Shown here piece by piece: positions 33,523 to 38,234 of a stretch of DNA of 38,234 bases; position 1 is the first letter of the stretch; each line of letters begins with the position of its first letter. This DNA comes from Gemmatimonadaceae bacterium (lineage in GTDB: Bacteria; Gemmatimonadota; Gemmatimonadetes; Gemmatimonadales; Gemmatimonadaceae): the NCBI GenBank assembly GCA_025362035.1, contig JANYIN010000138.1, positions 1-38,234 on the forward strand, written 5' to 3'. The position numbers were made by a program, and so were the translations under genes. Under the pieces are notes generated by a model. It searched no databases. It saw only the letters and a program-made list of their open reading frames with translations, and was not told the origin of the DNA.

Positions 33523-35217
33523 CTACCACCCGCCCGCATACCCGTCCTTACGCGGATCCGAGCCAGCGGCGTAGCCTCGACGCAACTTGATGATCGCCTG
33601 CGCGCCGCCGAAAGCCGTGAGCGGCGCCTCCACCACGATGTGCCCCATCGCCGAGAGCGCATCGCGGACACGGTCCGTGATCGGAGCCTCGAGGGCAACG
33701 CGCGCGCCGTCGAAGTGACGGAACCGCGCGGCATCGATCGCCTGCTGTATATCCATGTCGAACACGAACAGGTTCAGCAGCAGCTGCGCATGGCCCTGCG
33801 CCTGCATCGCGCCCCCCATCAGACCGAAGCTCATGAATGGCATGTCGGTTGATCCATCGGCCACGGATGGCGCGCCTGGCCTTGACACGAACCCGGGGAT
33901 GAGCGTGTGCAACGGTCGCTTGCCCGGCGCGATGGTATTCGGCAGGCCAGGCTCGAGCGAGAACGCCGATCCCCGATTGTGCAATGTGAACCCGGTGCCG
34001 GGCACGACGATGCCCGAACCGAACAGGTCGAACTGGCTGTTGATGAACGATACCATGTTGCCATCGGCGTCCGCCGTGGTGAGATAGATCGTTTCACTGC
34101 CGGAGGGGAGCGGCGCGGCGTCCACTGTCGCGCGCGCGCGTGACGAATCGAGATGGCTGCGCCGCTCAGCTATGAATGTGTCGGACAGCATCGTCTCGGC
34201 GGAAATCGTGAGATGATCGGCATCTCCCACGTACCGAGCGAGATCGGCGTAGGCCAGCTTCTTGGCTTCGATGAGATGGTGCAGATACGTCGCGGAATTG
34301 TGGCCCATCGATTTCAAGTCGTAGGGCTCGAGGATCTTCAACATCTCCAGCGCCGCTACACCCTGATTGCTTGGCGGCAGTTCCCATACGCGATATCCCT
34401 TGAATGTCACCGAGATTGGCGTGACCCATGTCGGCGCATTCGCCTTCAAATCCGCCTGCGTAATGAAGCCACCCAGTTCCTGCACGTGCTTCACGATGCG
34501 TGCTCCCAGTGGGCCGTCGTACAACACTCCGGGTCCGCCGGTGGCGATGGCCCGGAGCGTCCGCGCGTAATCGGGATTGCGGAACCACTCGCCGGCCGCT
34601 GGGGCGTGTCCGTTGGGCATGAACGTCCCCTTCGCGGCAGGATCCCGCACGAGCACACTCGTCTGCGAATTCCAATCGTCCGCGATGATGGGGGTGACGG
34701 GATAGCCCTCCTCAGCGTACTCGATGGCGGGCTCGATGGCCTGCGCAAGTGAGATCGTGCCGTACTTCCGGAGAAGCTCCGCCCAGCCGGCGAGCGCGCC
34801 TGGCACGGTGACCGCTTCTATGCCGCGCGTCGGCATGCGAGCGTGTCCGCGCTTGAGCAACTCCTCGCGCGTCATGAGCGCACCGGCGCGACCGCTGGCG
34901 TTCAGCCCGACGAGTCGGTGCTCCCTGCCGATCCACACCATTGCGAACATGTCGCCACCGATCCCGGTCATCATGGGCTCGGTGACGGACAGGACCGCCG
35001 CAGCCGTGACCGCGGCGTCCACCGCGTTACCCCCGTGTTGCAGCACAGCCAGTCCCGCCGAAGTGGCCAGTGGCTGGCTCGTGGATACGACTCCGTGCGG
35101 CGCGTACACCACCGAGCGACCCGCCAACGACAGGGGGCGCTGTGCAAGGATCACGACAGGGCAGACAGCTACGAGCATGGCGAGCCCCCTCGCCGCCGAC
35201 GACCTGTTCGAACGCAT
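33523..35217 (-). CDS. Gamma-glutamyltransferase family protein, secreted
   Basis: From ATG 35217 the product is 564 residues with a signal peptide (about 10-28). GGT family blocks follow: VVSTSQPLATSAGLAVL, GGNAVDAAVT and GIGGDMFAMVW. The maturation Thr is in GSETIYLTT (T376), at the position of the TTHYS catalytic Thr of Escherichia coli GGT. It is followed by DGNMVSFINS and a PFMSFGLMGGAMQAQGH-type block. GGTs self-cleave at this Thr and then hydrolyse or transfer gamma-glutamyl groups, here periplasmic. The TTHYS motif is replaced by TIYLT, which is common in hydrolase-type GGT homologues. GGAGAGAG precedes the ATG. No glutathione genes are nearby. Confidence 0.9.
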   Translation of the reverse strand: MRSNRSSAARGLAMLVAVCPVVILAQRPLSLAGRSVVYAPHGVVSTSQPLATSAGLAVLQHGGNAVDAAVTAAAVLSVTEPMMTGIGGDMFAMVWIGREHRLVGLNASGRAGALMTREELLKRGHARMPTRGIEAVTVPGALAGWAELLRKYGTISLAQAIEPAIEYAEEGYPVTPIIADDWNSQTSVLVRDPAAKGTFMPNGHAPAAGEWFRNPDYARTLRAIATGGPGVLYDGPLGARIVKHVQELGGFITQADLKANAPTWVTPISVTFKGYRVWELPPSNQGVAALEMLKILEPYDLKSMGHNSATYLHHLIEAKKLAYADLARYVGDADHLTISAETMLSDTFIAERRSHLDSSRARATVDAAPLPSGSETIYLTTADADGNMVSFINSQFDLFGSGIVVPGTGFTLHNRGSAFSLEPGLPNTIAPGKRPLHTLIPGFVSRPGAPSVADGSTDMPFMSFGLMGGAMQAQGHAQLLLNLFVFDMDIQQAIDAARFRHFDGARVALEAPITDRVRDALSAMGHIVVEAPLTAFGGAQAIIKLRRGYAAGSDPRKDGYAGGW

Positions 35218-35441
35218 GACTCTCTCTCCGGGGTAGCGGTCCATCAAAGCTCGGCCGGTAAGGTACCTCCCGAAGAGTCGCGCCGCCGCGGGGTGCCACC
35301 GTATCAGGACGCCCGATGCGCTCCGCCGTGGCTCACCCGCCCAGCCAGACGTTCAACTTCAGCGGGCAGATGTTCACCGGCCGATCGCGGAAGCTCGCGC
35401 TGCGTATCGTCGCGAAGCGCGGCGGTCACAAGATCACCGGC

Positions 35442-36608
35442 TCAGGCGTCCGCACCCGAAAGCACGCGATGGAACAGTGCTTCGTACAATTCGCCTGTCC
35501 GCTGCCAGAGGTAGTCGCGTCGCACGCGTGCTCCACCCGTAGTGCCGAGCCTCGTGCGCAGCGGAGCGTCGAGCAGGAGTCGCCGCATGGCGATCGCGAG
35601 GGCGGCGTCGTCGTCCGTCGGAACGAGCAATCCGCTCACTCCGTCCTCGATGAGCTCAACGAGCCCGCCAACACGAGATGCTATCACGGGCCGATCCGCA
35701 GCCATGGCCTCCGCGGCCGCAATGCCGAACGATTCCGAGTTGGTTCGGGACGGCAGGACGAACAACGTGCAGCCCCGCACGTGTTCCGCCACTCGGGCCC
35801 GTTCGCACGTGCCAAGAAAATCCACGTACTCTCGCACGCCGAGCGACGTCGCAAGGGACTCCAGCTCGCCGCGCGCCGGCCCGTCGCTCACCAATTTCAA
35901 TCGCAGATCGCGCCTAGAGTCCCGCACCGCTGCGAAGGCGCGGATCAGGACGTCCAGCCCTTTGTGCTGGGAGAGATGCGCAACCGACAGGACGTATGGA
36001 GGGTGTGTCGCCGTTTCCCGCTCCTCGAGCCCATAGCCAAGCTCGGCGGGATCGATGCCATTCGGAATGACCTCGAGACGTGATCGATCGAGTTCCGGCC
36101 AAGCGTCATGGAGCGCCCCGCCGAATGCGCGTGATGGAACGACAAGGGCGTCAGACGCATCGAGCACCGACAGGAGCCCCGGGGGCGTGGGCACCCGGCG
36201 CCGGCCGTCAGGCAACAGGTCTCTTCCGTGTACCGACGTGATGATCCGGAATGCTCGCACGCGCCGCATGAACGTTACGGCGAGTTCGGTGCCGTCGGGG
36301 AAATGCACGTTGACGACGTCGATCCTGTGTCGGCGCAGGATGCCCCTGACAGCCATCAGAGTGAGTGGCAGCGTTGCCAGAAAGGCGATTCGGCTTCGGA
36401 CGGGCCGGAGGGGGTCGCTGGACGACCGCATCGACAGACGGTACGCCGGAAACCCTTCTCTGCTCACCAGCGCCTCCGGTCGCGACACCGATCCCGCCAG
36501 GAGGAGATGGACGCCGTGCCCCTGAGACTCCAGGTGCCTGGAGACGCGATTTACCACGCGACAGACGCCGCCGAGGTTGTCCCATGCCACCATCATCAAG
36601 ACATTCAA
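35442..36608 (-). CDS. GT4-type glycosyltransferase
   Basis: The 388-residue cytoplasmic protein matches GT-B fold family 4 glycosyltransferases. The N-terminal acceptor domain starts with the glycine-rich DNLGGVCRVVNRVSRHL loop. A sugar-nucleotide-binding C-terminal domain carries SVAHLSQHKGLDVLIRAF and the EX7E signature ESFGIAAAE (two Glu in the catalytic site), followed by GVSGLLVPTDDDAALA. It probably transfers a hexose to a glycan carrier. It lies 28 nt after the Wzt-like gene and on the same strand, so it belongs to the polysaccharide export locus at the right edge. Donor and acceptor are unknown. Confidence 0.92.
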   Translation of the reverse strand: MNVLMMVAWDNLGGVCRVVNRVSRHLESQGHGVHLLLAGSVSRPEALVSREGFPAYRLSMRSSSDPLRPVRSRIAFLATLPLTLMAVRGILRRHRIDVVNVHFPDGTELAVTFMRRVRAFRIITSVHGRDLLPDGRRRVPTPPGLLSVLDASDALVVPSRAFGGALHDAWPELDRSRLEVIPNGIDPAELGYGLEERETATHPPYVLSVAHLSQHKGLDVLIRAFAAVRDSRRDLRLKLVSDGPARGELESLATSLGVREYVDFLGTCERARVAEHVRGCTLFVLPSRTNSESFGIAAAEAMAADRPVIASRVGGLVELIEDGVSGLLVPTDDDAALAIAMRRLLLDAPLRTRLGTTGGARVRRDYLWQRTGELYEALFHRVLSGADA

Positions 36609-36636
36609 CGGGTCACCGTGGCGGCAGGCGGCGGCA

Positions 36637-37818
36637 CTACCCTTCGGTCAACTGCATGGCGGCGTTGAGTTGAACCGAGCCGCGCGACGTCCCTGTGTCG
36701 GTCACGCGAAGCATGACCGACCGCGCCGATCCAATGACTTTGCCCACGAAGAGATCGTACGAAACCAGTTCGACCATGTAGCTGCCCGCCGGGACATTGG
36801 CTTGCATGTCAATCAGCACCGTGAACGGGCCGAGCCTCGGGAGCGCCAAACCCAAGCGTTTCGACTCGGCTTCGAAGATGATGCCACCGGTACTGAGCGA
36901 TCGCAATCGGACGATCACCGGCTCGACCGTCTCCGGTACGGCCTTCTCGATCTTGCCTTCTACTTGTAACGTGAACCTCGATCCCGAAGCGACGACGTCC
37001 TGCAGGAGGTGCATCCGATTGAAATGGACGGGCCCGTTGCTTGGAACGAGGCCACTCTTGTCGTTCGCCTTGACGTAGGCGGTTATGGCGTCCGCGGCCG
37101 ATCCCCTCGCCGTAGCCACTCCCTGCGTGAGGAGAATCGCATCCGTACACAATTCCGCGATCCGGTCGAGCTGGTGCGACACCATCACCACTGGGATACC
37201 GCTGCGGGCCAGCTCTCGCACGCGCCCAAAGGCGCGCTCCTGAAACGAGAGATCGCCCACGGCCAGCACTTCGTCGATGATCAGGACATCCGGCTCGAGG
37301 TGCGCGGCGATCGCGAAACCCAGCCGCGCATTCATTCCGCTGGAGTACCGCTTCACCGGCGTGTCGATCGACTCGCCAACTCCTGAGAACTCGATGATCT
37401 CGTCGAATTTCCGCTGGATGTCGGCTCGGCTCATGCCCATGATGGCACCCTGCAGGAAGACGTTCTCACGGCCGGTGAGGTCGCCGTGAAAGCCGGCGGA
37501 TACTTCAATGAGCGTTCCCGGACGTCCCGCCACGACGCAATAGCCTCGCGTTGGCTCGAGGATTTGGGTGAGCAGCTTGAGCGACGTGGACTTCCCGGAA
37601 CCGTTCGGTCCGATGATACCGAGCGTCTGGCCGGGCAACACCTCGAAGGACAGGTCCTTCACCGCCCAGAAATCGCCCTCTCGAAGCTCCGACTGGTCGG
37701 GACCGCGCCCCAGCAGGCGTCCAACGGCTGCTGGGATGAGATCCCGTAGACTGTCGTGCATCTGGCCGCGGTGAAATTTCTTCCACACGCGGTCAAAAAG
37801 GATGCGCGGCTGGGTCAC
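36637..37818 (-). CDS. wzt: Wzt-like polysaccharide ABC transporter ATPase with C-terminal cargo domain
   Basis: From GTG 37818 the product is 393 residues. Walker A is GPNGSGKST (70-78), the signature is YSSGM (158-162) and Walker B is VLIIDE (178-183). This combination, with an H-loop at VVMVSHQLD, is typical of O-antigen/teichoic-acid exporters (Wzt, TagH). Residues about 255-393 form a second beta-rich domain, like the Wzt C-terminal domain that recognises the capped glycan end. A longer frame to 37905 overlaps the permease gene and lacks family resemblance; GTG leaves a 19-nt gap. Partner permease is encoded immediately upstream, and the glycosyltransferase downstream. The locus probably builds a surface glycan or O-antigen. 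Confidence 0.9.
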   Translation of the reverse strand: MTQPRILFDRVWKKFHRGQMHDSLRDLIPAAVGRLLGRGPDQSELREGDFWAVKDLSFEVLPGQTLGIIGPNGSGKSTSLKLLTQILEPTRGYCVVAGRPGTLIEVSAGFHGDLTGRENVFLQGAIMGMSRADIQRKFDEIIEFSGVGESIDTPVKRYSSGMNARLGFAIAAHLEPDVLIIDEVLAVGDLSFQERAFGRVRELARSGIPVVMVSHQLDRIAELCTDAILLTQGVATARGSAADAITAYVKANDKSGLVPSNGPVHFNRMHLLQDVVASGSRFTLQVEGKIEKAVPETVEPVIVRLRSLSTGGIIFEAESKRLGLALPRLGPFTVLIDMQANVPAGSYMVELVSYDLFVGKVIGSARSVMLRVTDTGTSRGSVQLNAAMQLTEG

Positions 37819-37837
37819 TCGATAGTCTCGTGGCGCA

Positions 37838-38234
37838 CTAGACGATTTCGGCGAACCGCCGTTCCGAGCGATGGAAGAACAGCGCACTGAGAACGAGTCC
37901 GCCAAACGCCCACGCCGCGGAGTACGCGAGGTACCACGGATGCCACGTATGGAAACCCGATCGCGTAATGAAGGGATCGAGCAAGTTCTGGTGACCCACG
38001 ACGGCCAGGGCGAGCCCTTCGAGGATGGGTGAAACCGGGTTCAACATCATGAACGGCGCGAGCTTCGGGCCATACGCCGAGATGTCCAGAATCACCGGCG
38101 TGATAAAGATTCCGAAGGTGACGAACACCTGGACCAGGTACTTCACATCGCGGAAGAACAGGTTGGCACAGGCGAGAAACAGGCCCGCCCCCAGGGAAAT
38201 GAGCCAGAGGAGGCCAAGCAGAACTGGCACCCAG
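37838..38234 (-). CDS. wzm: ABC-2 type polysaccharide export permease (Wzm-like), C-terminal part
   Basis: This is the C-terminal part of an integral membrane permease; its N-terminus lies beyond the right edge. At least three hydrophobic helices are visible, along with the family FRDVKYLVQVFVTFG and ITPVILD segments and a MMLNPVSPILEGL block. These are typical of Wzm/TagG-type ABC-2 permeases that move lipid-linked glycans across the inner membrane. It ends 19 nt before the GTG of the ATPase gene, which is normally its partner. A GTG near 38230 is an internal codon and not the start. Confidence 0.88.
   Translation of the reverse strand, partial: WVPVLLGLLWLISLGAGLFLACANLFFRDVKYLVQVFVTFGIFITPVILDISAYGPKLAPFMMLNPVSPILEGLALAVVGHQNLLDPFITRSGFHTWHPWYLAYSAAWAFGGLVLSALFFHRSERRFAEIV

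Noticed and set aside
35218-35441. Possible plus-strand gene in the 224-nt gap before the glycosyltransferase stop.
   Set aside because: Plus-strand frames here run into the glycosyltransferase as shadows; no convincing start or domain, only the upstream region of the GGT gene.

Overview
The window is GC-rich (roughly 60-65% G+C by eye) bacterial chromosome, with short intergenic gaps, many GTG/TTG starts, and frequent secreted serine hydrolases, twin-arginine oxidoreductases and kinase-like TPR proteins. That style fits Gemmatimonadota (Gemmatimonadaceae-like) best. This is an inference from gene content, because no rRNA or marker tree is available here. I saw no tRNA, rRNA, transposase, integrase, CRISPR array or prophage gene, so it reads as core and lifestyle chromosome rather than a mobile island.

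Left part (1-11400): the 3' end of thiC (thiamine pyrimidine synthesis). It is followed by a gene-poor stretch that holds a degenerate 21-nt tandem array, then an orphan 4-TM protein. Next come a quinone oxidoreductase, an M23 lipoprotein translationally coupled to a YhbY-type ribosome-associated protein, a seven-iron ferredoxin and a HAD hydrolase. After these are an isoprenylcysteine/phospholipid methyltransferase-like membrane enzyme and a receiver-domain protein with an unknown C-terminal domain. A minus-strand group (thioesterase, PLP desulfhydrase/deaminase-like enzyme, AI-2E family exporter) faces ribonuclease D.

Middle part (11400-25700): a MIP18-type Fe-S assembly protein and a secreted SxxK serine hydrolase with a histone-like basic tail. 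Then comes a tight operon of ECF sigma factor, zinc-type anti-sigma factor and exported two-PDZ protein. It converges on a tandem pair of matrixin-like metalloproteases. These are divergent from a 997-residue membrane kinase-like protein with TPR-type repeats whose kinase active site is degenerate. A second secreted serine hydrolase, an SGNH esterase, a SulP anion transporter and a small single-pass membrane protein follow. Regulated proteolysis at the envelope is the common theme.

Right part (25800-38234): a secreted M20 peptidase, then an unusual set in which two twin-arginine Rossmann-fold epimerase/dehydrogenase-like proteins flank an ATP/ADP-translocase-like carrier. This set converges on, and shares a CTAG stop with, a GMC oxidoreductase coupled to a twin-arginine gluconate-dehydrogenase-subunit-3 protein. 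A gamma-glutamyltransferase comes next. The right edge enters a surface-polysaccharide locus: a GT4 glycosyltransferase, a Wzt-like ABC ATPase with a C-terminal cargo domain, and the end of a Wzm-like permease.

The most interesting signals are the 21-nt array after thiC, the exported Rossmann pair around a nucleotide-carrier-like protein, the pseudokinase with divergent tandem matrixins, and the sigma/anti-sigma/PDZ operon.
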